64,000 nt of DNA, taken from NCBI GenBank assembly GCA_029834535.1, contig JAQMWT010000163.1:1-64000 (forward strand). The letters are read 5' to 3'. A program made the translations under genes and the position numbers. Shown in pieces: positions 1 to 10,410 of the stretch (position 1 is the stretch's first letter; each line of letters begins with the position of its first letter). The DNA comes from Chrysophaeum taylorii (lineage: Eukaryota; Sar; Pelagophyceae; Pelagomonadales; Pelagomonadaceae). Below the pieces are notes generated by a model, which was given only the letters and a program-made list of their open reading frames with translations, ran no database searches and was not told where the DNA came from.

Positions 1-27
1 TCGCTCTGAATGGGTTGTTCGACCATG

Positions 28-362
28 TTCTATCCCGCGTGAAAAGCGAACTCCGCATGAACGAGAGTGCAGCCACTCGATCCAGCGATACTCCGCATAT
101 TTATGCATGAAAGAAGAAGAAGAGCCTGTAGTTCCTCGCTCAAGACCGTGACAATTTGCGACAGACCATCACAACTCGCCCTCAATTCTCCTTTCTACAC
201 TCCTCTTCTAAAAGCCATGCGATTTTTTTTTTCCCGATACCGCGCGCCACGGCGCTGGGATAATCCTAAGCCCAACGCATTGGACTGGCCTCTAGGTGCT
301 TAGTTAGTCAGTTCGTTCTCTCCCGCGTGAAACACGAACTCCGCACTAACGAGAGTGCGGCC
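28..362. repeat. diverged direct repeat pair with hairpin
   Basis: Two copies of a segment of about 47 bp lie at 28-74 and 316-362 in the same orientation and differ at several positions. Both contain a CCCGCGTGAAA...CGAACTCCGCA core. In the second copy CCGCACT (341-347) and AGTGCGG (354-360) form a perfect 7-bp stem around a 6-base loop; the stem is imperfect in the first copy. This could be the edge of an old mobile element, but no coding part can be tied to it. Confidence 0.5.
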
Positions 363-968
363 GTACGACCCTGTGGATCAGCCTTTTCCCCGAAGTGGCG
401 CCGGAGGCTTAAAAGTAGCTTCCGAAACCCTTAATTAATCCAGATTTTCTAGCACGAAAATGGGGATCGCCATATAAATCGAGATTGCATTTTGTATACC
501 TCCCGGAAAGCGGGCTACTAGCGCCTCGATTCCAGGACTTGGCGCCTCGCTATCACTCTTCGGATGCTCGATGTTGGCGATCCTTCCGGCGTCGCGGTCT
601 TCCAACAGTGTCTTCGTCTCTTGCATATTGAACTAGCGCCCGACTTCCGACCGTCGTTCTTTTCCTTCCGCCGACGCGCAGCCACCATACTGAACCATGC
701 ACTCGTACTCTTTCTCTTTTTCACCTCAGCCTTGAGCTGGGTGAGGGTGTGCCTTGCGTAGCCACCGGGACCGACAGTCGTCCGCGCTATCGTCGTGAGC
801 ATGTGGGCGACCTGGAGTTGAGCGCGAACAATCAACTCTGTACAAAATGTCGTAAACCGCGAGCATAATTTGAACCGTTTATAATAGACTATTGACTAGT
901 GTTGTATTTTAAAAATCCTAAGAAAGTATAATAATAAGTCTGATCAATCCTGATCTGAGGCAAGTTTG

Positions 969-1075
969 TTTAAGGTCGACTGTTGCTACAGGAGGGGGGA
1001 TGCGAGCGGTGGCTTGAGGGTTTTGGTGCGTTGTGTAGAGACATGATTGATATGGTCGACTGCTAAGGGTGATGG
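969..1075 (-). repeat. fragments of the dispersed GTCGACTGCTAAG element
   Basis: Two short pieces resemble the common 3' end of the dispersed LINE-like element seen better at 20270-20764 and 40363-40640. GGTCGACTG occurs near 974 followed by GT-rich sequence, and GGTCGACTGCTAAGG occurs at 1054. The match is short and diverged. Confidence 0.35.
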
Positions 1076-1577
1076 GGCGTGCGCGAATGGTGCTTTGATC
1101 GGACTGATCTGAATTAGTTTTTAACTAACATAACGTGTTCTCGCTTGAATCTCTCTCAACAGATCTGGATAGATCAAGCTTATTATGCACAAAGAGCCCA
1201 AAGAGAGGCCACGCGGACGAAAATAGGGTCGTTACGATCAAGCTTTCAGAGGCTCTACACGTCGCGCCGTGACTCCAGAGCGTCCATCGACTTCGAAACG
1301 GACGAGGACGATATCGATGCGGGCTTCGCCGGAGAGTGGCGGTTACGCGTAAAGCCGAGTTCGGCATTTGTGTTCGGAAGGAGGCCGATTTGCAAAAGAA
1401 AACGGTTGACGCCACCGGTAAGCACGGCTAAGTAAAACATAGTCAGCAGCGCAACGGCGTTGTCGTTCAAGTGCAAAATACAAAGCCTACGCTCCTATAA
1501 GCGTGCTGCTCTCGTCGTGATGGACATGTAGACTCTATCGTTGCGCATGCAAGAAGCCAAACATGCTCGGAATCTTC

Positions 1578-1991
1578 TCACCGACGAAGACCCAGCCCAA
1601 ATCCAAATATAGCCCGGAGCACTTCCCGCGAGCTCATGACGGTCCTTATCAGCCGCTCTATGCAGTTCAAGTCAGGCGGCTCTACTCGGGAAAAGCGATT
1701 GATAAACATATGCACAACAGCGTCATCCGCCAAAGGCACGAGCTGACGATCCAGGATCATTCGCTGGAATCTGTCGAGAACATCAAACTTAGGTGCATCC
1801 AAATGAGGAGAAGAACACGGCATGGTCAGCGTTGTCTCGAGCGGGCCTTGTTTGTGGATGTTGCTCTGCGATTGTTCGCATGTTGATGGATGTGTATGGT
1901 AGTGAAGCTTGGTAGCATTTTTATCAGACATGTATGATCGTGATAAAAACTGCAAAGTTGTGATTGAACCTGTAGCTTTGTGATCAAGCAT
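1578..1991 (-). CDS. unrecognised open frame, possibly part of a decayed gene
   Basis: An open frame of up to 137 codons reads towards lower coordinates. A well-behaved stretch includes DAPKFDVLDRFQRMILDRQL and a following segment rich in Val, Arg and Ile. Composition is protein-like, with no low-complexity run, but no family is recognised and no start is clearly preferred. An internal ATG gives MSDKNATKLHYH near the N-terminus. It may be an exon, a decayed element ORF or chance. Confidence 0.22.
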   Translation of the reverse strand: MLDHKATGSITTLQFLSRSYMSDKNATKLHYHTHPSTCEQSQSNIHKQGPLETTLTMPCSSPHLDAPKFDVLDRFQRMILDRQLVPLADDAVVHMFINRFSRVEPPDLNCIERLIRTVMSSREVLRAIFGFGLGLRR

Positions 1992-3215
1992 AGAATATGT
2001 GCGCTACATCAAACTTGTCGTACGTGTATCTAACTTTGAACAACCACATCAAACTTGTGGTGATTGAGACACTCGTTGATTACAGGCTTCGAGTTGGACG
2101 GATGGTGTCAGCGATCTTCGAGTTAGATTGAGGTGGTTGACATCTCTTTTGCCATTGAGATGCCGCGGTTCGTATTTGCCGTTTTCCTCTTCCAGTGCTC
2201 TTTTACGGCGCAGCGGCAGCGGGAGATCGTGCTGCGGAGGGGGGCTCGAGTTGCTCGAGGTGGAGGTGGATATGGAGGAGGTGTTCTGCTGTGGTTGTGC
2301 GAGGTGTTGATGCAGGCGTAACGGCACGTCTTCGCGTTGCAGTCCCATATCCCAGCTGTAGTACAGCAAAGATGCGAGAATGGACCCAGCTCAGCCACGG
2401 CTTGACGTGGGGAAATGTTGGCGAGGCTGAGCATCGCCGCCCAGACTACCCCAAAATCCTCTCATATCACCGCGCTGGCAGCCTTCGGATCTCCTTTTCA
2501 GGCGGTCGTGGGAGGGAGCCCGCGCAGTGCGTGTACCGCTAGGATCCGCCTAGCCGCATAACCTGTCTCGCACCCACATCATTCTCGTACCAACAAGCAC
2601 TCACGCGCCCCCTTAATCGAAAAGCCTCAATTAGGGAGTTTGATTGTCGCAGCCAAATTTTGTTTGTTTTGTTTGTTTGATCAATGCATGTGGAAGTTTT
2701 TTGTGTAGTGAGTGATCAAGGTACAAATTGACTTAAGTGGAGATAAAACAACTTTAGAGCAACGTGGGGTTTGGTCAAACTTGATTGACACGAGCTTCTT
2801 GCGTCAAGATCAAAAAAATTATGTGATCTTCCGCAAACAACAAACATGCATCAACAAATTTGATCAATCTTCTAGGAGTATAGTAGTCAAACAAACTCGT
2901 TGTGTCGGGAGCTTGACCGAGATCTCCTCTCTTGGCACGAAACAAAGCACCACGATCACCCACAAAGTGTGAACAAGAGTGAATCGTGCGCAAAAACCCG
3001 CTGCTGATGCCTCGAGCGCTCGTGGGAATGACACGCACACCTCGCCGCCCAGGAACGCCATAATCAATAATATGGGATGGCGCTGTGCAGCAGAGCATAG
3101 GGGAGGGGAGCGAACATGATCGCAGCGCGATGTATATGCCTCACAGTACAATGCAATACAATGCAATGCAGTGCAATGCAATACAATGCAATGCCTTGCC
3201 TGGCATTGAAAAGCG
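1992..3215. other. gene-free stretch
   Basis: No gene is supported. The stretch is A/T-richer than the genes around it and has short overlapping open frames on both strands without recognisable motifs. A short degenerate run of AATGC-type repeats lies at about 3150-3195. Confidence 0.5.
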
Positions 3216-3331
3216 GGGCCTGCTACGTGGACCGACGAGCGACGGAGATTTCGGGAGTCGGAGATGTTGGGAAGGTAGGGGAAAAGGGGATGAATTGGGA
3301 AAAAAAAGAACGGACTCATCCGCGGTGGTGG

Positions 3332-3720
3332 TGGTGTAATAATTGGCGGCCGGAGATCGTGGAGAGGGGGGGGCGTCGCAGCTCTGCCCATATGGCAGCA
3401 GCAGCAGCAGTAGTAGCAGAATCAGGAGGTCGGTCTAGTGCTGCTCTTGCAATAAAAAGAGAGGCAGAGCACGTAGAAAAAAGCGAACCGCAATATATAT
3501 GATATGCCCCACGAGGCCTGCGACGCGGACCAAGCGACGGGGATGCTGGGGAGCTCGTAGGGGTCATTCTCGAGTAGTGGAACCAAGAAAACTCATTCGC
3601 GGTGGTGGTGGTGGTGGTGGTGGAATTGGCGGCCGGAGATCGTGGAGAGGGGGGGCGTCGCAGCTCGGCCCATGGCGGCAGCGGCGGCGGCCGCAGTAGT
3701 AGTGGCGAGGCCGGCGGTCG
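3332..3720. repeat. duplicated 3' end of the NIT-domain gene
   Basis: A segment at about 3332-3440 is repeated at about 3593-3720. Both have a GGTGGTGGTGG run, then ATTGGCGGCCGGAGATCG, a G-rich stretch, CGTCGCAGCTC, and a GCAGC/GCGGC run. The right copy encodes the His-rich C-terminus of the NIT-domain protein. The left copy lies just beyond its stop and looks like a diverged duplicate of the gene end. Weaker similarity extends upstream of each copy (about 3220-3300 and 3515-3580). Confidence 0.65.
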
Positions 3721-6598
3721 CTCTGGCGCGGGGAGGTTTGATAATCGCGGGGATGTCGTCGGCGGCTCGATCGCGGGCGGGCTGAGCATGAGCGTGAGCA
3801 TGAGCATGAGCATGAGCATCAGGGAAGTCGGACGAGGTCTGGGAAGCGTCGTCCTGGTTATTCGAGGAGTCGTCGTCGTGGGAGTCGTCATCGAGCATCC
3901 ACGAGGAGAGAGGGGCCCAGCGGCTGAGGAGGTCGCGGTAGTGAAGGCGCCTCGTCTCGAGTTTGAGGACGCGCCTTTCCGTAGAGTCGCGGTAATCGAT
4001 GTAAGCGCGCATGGCACGCAAGCCGACGAGGAGCGTCGCGACAAAGCAGGCGAGGAGGGGGGCGGCGAGGCGGACAGCGCGGCGCTCGAGGCCGCGGCGG
4101 GCCTTTTCGGCTTGGGCGTGGACGGCGAGCGCGAGAGATTCGCTAATTCTATGAAGGTGATCGATGCGGCAGGTCTGGTTGGCCCACCACTGGCGGGGCG
4201 TGAACCAGAGATCGTCGTTCTCCGCCATGTCGTGGAGCGCGAGGAGGAGCTGGGCTTCGAGAGCCTGGTCGCTCCTCCCTTCGTCGAACGTCAAGCTGCT
4301 CGGCGGGCTTTGTTTTTTGTCGTTGTTGGAGACCGAGAAGACGTACTGGGCGGCGTCGTCGAGGAGGTCGGGCGCGTAGTCGAAGAAGCCGCCGCCGCCG
4401 ATCGTGGTCTCGATGTCGCGGAGGCGCCGAAGGAGGGTCAACCGCATCTCGTGCGAGCTGAGGACGCACGCCTCGGATCGGAGACGGTCGTACTCGGTCG
4501 CGTACTCGTGAGTAGCGAACGCGAGAAACGACGACAAGTAGACGTCCTGCTGGGCGACGACCTCGCGGAGCCGCACCAGAGCCGAGAGCGACGGCGACCG
4601 CGCGACTATCCTCCTCGGCATCGTCGTCGTCGCCGTCGTCGTCGTCGCGCTTCGGTTCTCGACTGTCGAGCCGTCGGTCGCGACGACGTGGAGGTTGGCC
4701 ATGACCCGGCGGTGTTGCACGAGGATGGACTGGCGGTCGGCGGTGAGGGCGAAGGCGAGCTCGGCGGATACGACGCCGCGTTCGATCCCGGCCTTTTCCT
4801 TGAAGGCGGCGAGGTTGACGTAGGCGTACAACAAAGACGCGGCGAGAGAGGGTCCTGCCCGAAGATTTCTGACGAGTTCGACGCAGGCGTTCGTCGCCAG
4901 GCGGAGCAGGTTCCGGTTGACGCCCGTGTAGAACTCGAAGGAGGCCGCCCGCGAGGGAGCTTCCTCGCTGCTCGGGGCGACCGACTGGAGGTAGGACAAA
5001 ATAGCCGCGAGCTGGCGGCACCGGGACGACTTGCACGAGTCTTTTCCGGGCTTTTCGACCGCCGAACACGCGGCGGTAGACCGGCGGAACTCGGGAGAGT
5101 CGCGGCGGCGATTCGCGTTGATCCCGAAGATGGGCGCGACCAGCGCCGCCATCTCGTGCGGCGGCGGCTGCGCGAGGGTCGTCGCCCCCGGCGACACGTC
5201 GGCGTGTCGCAGGAGGGCCTCGAGAGCAGCGCACAAAGCGTCGTCGGTGCTGTCGTACTGGAGCTCGAGGTCGCGGAGCGCGTCCCGCGACTGCTTGCGG
5301 TTCCCGAGGTAGGTCGACGCCAGGCCGCGTTCGAGCTGCGTCTCGTGCACGGCCGCCCCTATCCTCAGCACGAGGCTGGTCGCGAGGTATCTCTCGACGC
5401 TCTTCGTCGCCGCCGCGTGTTCCGTCCATAGCTGCCTCGCCTCGATGCCCGTCGTCACGCCGACGACCCCGATCGCCGTCGCCAGCAAAAACACCAGAGG
5501 AAATTCGCGACGCTTCTTCTTCTTTTCCTCGACGACCCAAGGAAACAGCCGCCGCTCGCCCTCGGTCAACGAGTCCAGAAAGTAAAAGTACGCCGACGCC
5601 AAACCCCAGAAAACGCCCGGCGCTTTTCGAGAATCCTCGGAGGAGGAGGAGGAGGTCTGGCTTTCATCTCTTGCGCGTTCCGAGGAGGACGAGGCCTTGG
5701 TCTCCTCCCAGGCGCGCGAGTCGTCGTCGTCCTCGGCTTCCTCGGTGGCTGCTTTGGTGGTCGCCTCCCGCGCGCGCGACGACTCGTCGGAGGCAGAGGG
5801 GGCTGCTTTGGTCTCCTCCCAGGCGCGCGACTCCTCGTCGTCGTCTGCTTCCTTGGTTTCCTCCCAGGCGCCGCGAGACTCGTCGTCGTCGTCTGCTTCC
5901 TTGCGCGAGGTCCAAGCCTTGGTTTCCTCCCAGGCCGCGGACGACGCCTTGCAACAATCCTCCGCGGGCTCTTCGCTCAAGACACCCTCGCTCAAAAGGG
6001 TGCGCCGGAGGTCGAAGGGCTGCTGCTTCTTCTTCGGCGGCCGCTTCGGGGGGCGCTTCTTCGCGCGAACGTAGGTCTGGAAGGCCGCGCGCCATCGATC
6101 GCGCGCCCGCCTCACGAACGACGTCGGCCACTCGAACAGGGTCTGCTTTCGGCTTTTGAACCCGAGCGCCCGGAGCGTCCCCGTAGCAGCCCTCCGAAAG
6201 TACTTGGCCAGGGCTAGGACGCCCTTGGCGACGGCGATGACGCCGCGTCGAGACGACCGAACCCACGCCGAAATCGTCGCGCGGTTTGTCGCCATCGCGC
6301 ACGACGCGATAAACATGACGAGGCCGACCATCCCCGTTCTCGCGAGACACGCGGCCGCCACGATCACGTCCGCGAGAAACACGCTCGATACCACGCTCAC
6401 GCACAACCCGACGCGGTGCTCGGGGTCGAGGCGGCAGAACCACCCGGGAAACAACCCGCCCTCGTCCCGGCACATCCTCACCACGTGCTCCCTCGACCCC
6501 GGCGAGAACTGCATGACCACGGCGCCCCCCAGGATCACCAGCACCCGAGTCCTCTGGGACGAAGCGGACGACGAGGCGGACGCCAAAGATTCCTCCAT
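3593..6598 (-). CDS. NIT-domain (nitrate/nitrite-sensing) membrane protein
   Basis: This 1001-residue protein has the two halves of a NIT domain at about residues 400-620. The first is ETQLERGLASTYLGNRKQSRD; the second runs from FYTGVNRNLLRLA to YAYVNLAAFKEKAGIERGVV, matching the family pattern of an LQxERG helix and a later KExAGxER helix. NIT domains are known as extracytoplasmic sensors of nitrate and nitrite. Membrane segments are visible at about 364-385 (FPLVFLLATAIGVVG) and 841-860 (LAAPLLACFVATLLVG), so the NIT domain should lie outside the cytoplasm. Further hydrophobic segments occur at about 18-32 and 63-108. An acidic region at about 235-330 repeats AWEETK five times. The C-terminus has HAHAHA and eight-His runs. 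No kinase or cyclase domain is seen, so the output is unknown. The start is the ATG at 6598 (MEESLAS); the frame is open for 18 more codons without another ATG. Confidence 0.8.
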   Translation of the reverse strand: MEESLASASSSASSQRTRVLVILGGAVVMQFSPGSREHVVRMCRDEGGLFPGWFCRLDPEHRVGLCVSVVSSVFLADVIVAAACLARTGMVGLVMFIASCAMATNRATISAWVRSSRRGVIAVAKGVLALAKYFRRAATGTLRALGFKSRKQTLFEWPTSFVRRARDRWRAAFQTYVRAKKRPPKRPPKKKQQPFDLRRTLLSEGVLSEEPAEDCCKASSAAWEETKAWTSRKEADDDDESRGAWEETKEADDDEESRAWEETKAAPSASDESSRAREATTKAATEEAEDDDDSRAWEETKASSSSERARDESQTSSSSSEDSRKAPGVFWGLASAYFYFLDSLTEGERRLFPWVVEEKKKKRREFPLVFLLATAIGVVGVTTGIEARQLWTEHAAATKSVERYLATSLVLRIGAAVHETQLERGLASTYLGNRKQSRDALRDLELQYDSTDDALCAALEALLRHADVSPGATTLAQPPPHEMAALVAPIFGINANRRRDSPEFRRSTAACSAVEKPGKDSCKSSRCRQLAAILSYLQSVAPSSEEAPSRAASFEFYTGVNRNLLRLATNACVELVRNLRAGPSLAASLLYAYVNLAAFKEKAGIERGVVSAELAFALTADRQSILVQHRRVMANLHVVATDGSTVENRSATTTTATTTMPRRIVARSPSLSALVRLREVVAQQDVYLSSFLAFATHEYATEYDRLRSEACVLSSHEMRLTLLRRLRDIETTIGGGGFFDYAPDLLDDAAQYVFSVSNNDKKQSPPSSLTFDEGRSDQALEAQLLLALHDMAENDDLWFTPRQWWANQTCRIDHLHRISESLALAVHAQAEKARRGLERRAVRLAAPLLACFVATLLVGLRAMRAYIDYRDSTERRVLKLETRRLHYRDLLSRWAPLSSWMLDDDSHDDDSSNNQDDASQTSSDFPDAHAHAHAHAHAQPARDRAADDIPAIIKPPRARATAGLATTTAAAAAAAMGRAATPPLSTISGRQFHHHHHHHRE

Positions 6599-6753
6599 GT
6601 GAGCTCGACACACTTCCCACCTTCCCAGTTCGCAAAAACAAACAATCCCCACAACTGCACCTGCAAGAAGGGTAAGGATCCAGGTCCCATGGGGTGTGTG
6701 TGGGGAAGCGCATAACCAACCACACGCGAAGTTGTTTTTTTTTGTTTAGGCTT

Positions 6754-6827
6754 CTTCGGCAAGGGGGGATCGTCTGGCGGCTCTGGCAGCCTTCGGCAAG
6801 GGGGGATCGTCTGGCGGCTCTGGCAGC
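6754..6827. repeat. two tandem 37-bp units
   Basis: Two identical head-to-tail copies of a 37-bp unit (6754-6790 and 6791-6827) begin CTTCGGCAAGGGGGGATCG. They lie about 150 bp upstream of the NIT-domain gene start. A role in its promoter is possible but unsupported. Confidence 0.85.
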
Positions 6828-9800
6828 CTCCGCCAAGGCCTCCTCGACAGACTTTCTGGGGCGGCGATTGTTTCCCAACGCCTTTTTGTTCCTATTCACG
6901 TTGACGTATGCGGCTTGATTGCCCGTAAAAAACCGTCGCCGTCGCCACGAAGCCCGTAGTCGTTGGTTTGTGGTCGCTGGGTGTTCGACCACCGTCGTTG
7001 GACGCCCGTCGCCTTCGCGAGAACTGCCTACGCCAGGATCCGGGACGCGTCGATGCATCAAGTGGCACGACGCGCAGCAGTACGAAGTGCCGAGTGCCTT
7101 CCGCGCGACGAACCGCGCGCTGCTTCACATTCCCCCCACAATCCTAACAGCAGGTCCGGTTGGACTGGTATTCGTCGGTGTATGCCGACGAGACGTTGTC
7201 GCGCTTGGAGATCTCCCTGGCCACCCGCTTCTCGGGCGCGCTGTCAACCCCGACTTTTTATTGCCTTCTTCGGCCCGAGAAACTTCGCGGCACGGTCGCC
7301 GTACCCGAGCCTGCTTACCCGCAATCCCGGCGGCGCGACGCGGCTTTTTGCCACTCCCCCCCGCCACGACTGCTTGCGCTTGATCAGCGCTATGTGCTGG
7401 AGCTTGCACCTGTTGCTGTTCTCGATGATTATGTGCCTCGGTCGTGGTTCCCGAGGTACGTCTTGAGCGCGTCGAGCACGTTCTCCTTTGTCCAGGGGTT
7501 TTCTGCGCCGCTCGTGGTCGATGTCTATTTCCAACGGCGCTTGAAGATCCTCAGATTCGTTCTCCCTTTTGCCCAGCGGCTGTTGCGCCTCCGGACGTGA
7601 TTCTCGTTTGTTCCGCATGTCCCTCGCAGAGAGACCCGCAATGTCGTCCACAACGCGTTCTGGTCCCCCCATGGGTCGCGGAAGTGTGAAGTGCGTCGCG
7701 CCCTTCGGCTTGGGCCTTTTCGTGCAGGCACGCACGTTTCATGTTGAGCTCGCGAAAGTCCTGGTTCGCGGATTAATTGGTGTCCTGTTGGTCCTCTGAG
7801 CGGCAGTGCTGCTGCTGCTGCGTTGGGACGTCGACGCGAGGCGGAGACGTCGAGGGTGCCTCGTGACTCAAAACGAAGCGTTTCGAGGTGGGTTTGGTGG
7901 CTTGGCGTCGCGCTCTTTCGGGACGACGACGTCGAGGGCGACGACTTGATCCGATTGCCCTGGTGTCGAAGCTGTCGTCGGTTGAGGAAGCTGGCGTCAT
8001 GGACTTTTCCCAAACTCGACGAATAGACGAGGTCGATCCTGGACTTGGCGGCGAGGACTGACTCGAAGGTGAATAAGGAGCTGAAATGGAGGCAGCTGCT
8101 ACCTACCATTCACGGAGAGCGAGGGTGAGCTGGCGCCGTGCGTCAGTAAGAAAAGTAAGGAGTGCATAGCGCGACTGCGATGGTCGAATGACGACAAGAT
8201 CATCGCATATTATCGGGCGCAAGCCATGTACTGGGCGCACGCCGCGGGAAAGCCAATTGGGCACCTCGAGGCGTCGAGACCCCGAGTGGTGCATCGAGAG
8301 TACACGGAAAATGGCCGCGTGCCGGCGCAAAGCGCACGCGTGCCGCGCAGCCACGCTCTCTGAAGAGAAGAGCGCGAAAGAGCTGCGGGTGGGGAGCGTC
8401 GACCACCGCGGTTTGTTTCTCCATGGGGCGCAAGGCAGCGCAAGGCGGCGGCTCATGAGCCGGCGACGGGCAGGCATCGCCAGCGGCGGCCACGGAGCCG
8501 GGTCAGCCTCGCGCGCAGACGCCGCGTCAGCCTCGCGTGTAGCAGGCGCAGCGGTCGGGCCATCTCGTCGCGCTCGTTAGGCGCTGGCCTCCCGCGCTCG
8601 AATCCTTGAGGGCTCGGTGGCTAGGGCCCATCTCGCGTGAAGCCTCATCAACCCGTCGCGGATTTGGCTGCAGAATCGCCGACCGGCCCACTTGCCCGCG
8701 CCTCACCGAGAGGCGAACCTCTCGCTAACGTCGCAGATGACCTGGCAGGCAAGGCGGCGTGCCTTCGGCAGGCTCACGTGTCTCGAGCGGAGCCTCACGC
8801 ATTCCTCTGACACGCGTAGAAAATTGCCTCGCGCGTGACGCGCGCGTTGTTCGAGGTGGCGATCCACGCTCGCTTTGCGAGCCTTGCCGAACGAGGCACA
8901 ACAAGCGCGTTGACGCCCAGGGTCGCTAGGAGGGCTCGGCTGGTTGCTGTTGCCAGGATTCAGGATTTCTACTTCCCGGGCGAAAGTGATCCGCTCTCTC
9001 GCGGTGGGTTTGGTGATTGTCGGCACTTCCATAAAGAGCACTTTTTGCCTTTTCAACCCGCCATCCAGTCGTCTTTTTTCTTCAAATGGAAATCAAAAGC
9101 CGCCTTGACTTTCCTCAGCATTACTTCTTCGACGTTCGACCACATCGACGACAAAGCTGAATATTCGCGGCTCGTGGCTGGCGCTGTCTCTCGCATACTT
9201 CGACGCCGGATCTGGAAATGACGCGTAGTCGAGCCACATTGCGGCATCGCCCCGACGAGCTCGGTAAGCACTTCGCTTCGCTCGGGGCCTTTCTGAGGCT
9301 AGCGGCATCTTGGATCGACTTCGCCCGTCGTCGGCGCCGACGTGCGAATCGCAAGTTTTCGTCGTCGTCATGACCCCCGCGAGGTCCAGCGAGAGCCCGG
9401 CAAAACCCCCAAGACGCCGCGCAGACGATGGTAGTTCGCCACAGCTTCTGCCGCTCCGTAAAACTCTAGATTTCCGGAGTTGTTGTGCCAAATGTGGTCT
9501 ATTGACTTGTTCTTCTGCTCATGATCCCCGCTCTGCCAACAAAGTCTCAGCCGTGTCAAGGTGCTCCGCGAGTCGAACGACGCGTTGGCGACGGTCGCTG
9601 CGCAGGCACGGCTAACGTCGACTGCGGGCGCGCCGCAGGAGCCACTCGAGACCCGGCGCCGGATCGTGAAGGCTCCAGGATCTCAAGAATGCGGCCAAGG
9701 AATGTCAAGAATGCGGCCAAGGAATGCAGGCATCAGGGGCTGCGGGCAATCATCAAAGTTGTGCGACGGCGAGGATGCGGCGCGGGCGGAGAATACGACC

Positions 9801-10410
9801 AGTGCCGACGACGCTGATGGTAGGATCACTGTGCCAAAGGCCAGGGCCCCGCGGCAACGCTACGCGAAGTAAGGAGGCCGAGGACGAAGTGGTGGCCATT
9901 GTTGCGAGATGAGATGAGGTGAGGTGATGTAAAATGCCCGGTCTGGAAGGTAGGTGACTGTCATCGCGAGGGTCTCGTTAACGAGGCCATCTCAGCACCT
10001 CATATCGCCAAGCTCGACGACTCCGGGAAGTTGGAGCGCGACGAAACATGGCCATCGCGGGCCACCAGCGCCTTGTTTCGACGCTAATCGCGCCAAGTAG
10101 CGGTGGACTTATATTAGCATGGCCACCACTACGAGACCTTCTACTCTACCGAGATACTGACACGTGTAAATTAAGGCGGCGCCGCAAGACCCCACCCCCC
10201 CGTGGGCGAGCGCTTTGTAGGCGGGCGGCCAAAGTGAATGAATATGAAGTGAAAACATTGGAGTTCCGGACACAGACAAAACAAATTTGAAGTGAAGCGA
10301 ACGCAAACCAAGTTCAATGATGAGCCCAGTGCATTCCCAACGCTGCTGGAAAAGGCAGAAAAAGGCTGACGCAGTAGCGAGTGATGCAGACGTTCGTGAG
10401 TTAAAAAAAA
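6828..10410. other. gene-poor interval between the NIT gene and nitrite reductase
   Basis: No confident gene. Open frames of 100-190 codons occur on the minus strand (7525-8109, 7244-7735, 9093-9491) but match no family I recognise, and neighbouring frames are equally open because of the base composition. It could hold decayed mobile-element ORFs. The promoter of the nitrite reductase gene must lie near its right end. Confidence 0.45.
9683..9726. repeat. two tandem 22-bp units
   Basis: Two perfect copies of a 22-bp unit, TCAAGAATGCGGCCAAGGAA plus TG, lie at 9683-9704 and 9705-9726. No associated gene is seen. Confidence 0.9.

Noticed and set aside
3602-5431. Plus-strand 609-codon open frame
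   Set aside because: It is antisense to the NIT-domain gene and encodes only Arg/Glu/Gly-rich sequence without motifs; open because of base composition.
8580-8650. Possible tRNA (CTCGAATCC motif)
   Set aside because: No acceptor stem or anticodon arm can be folded around it.
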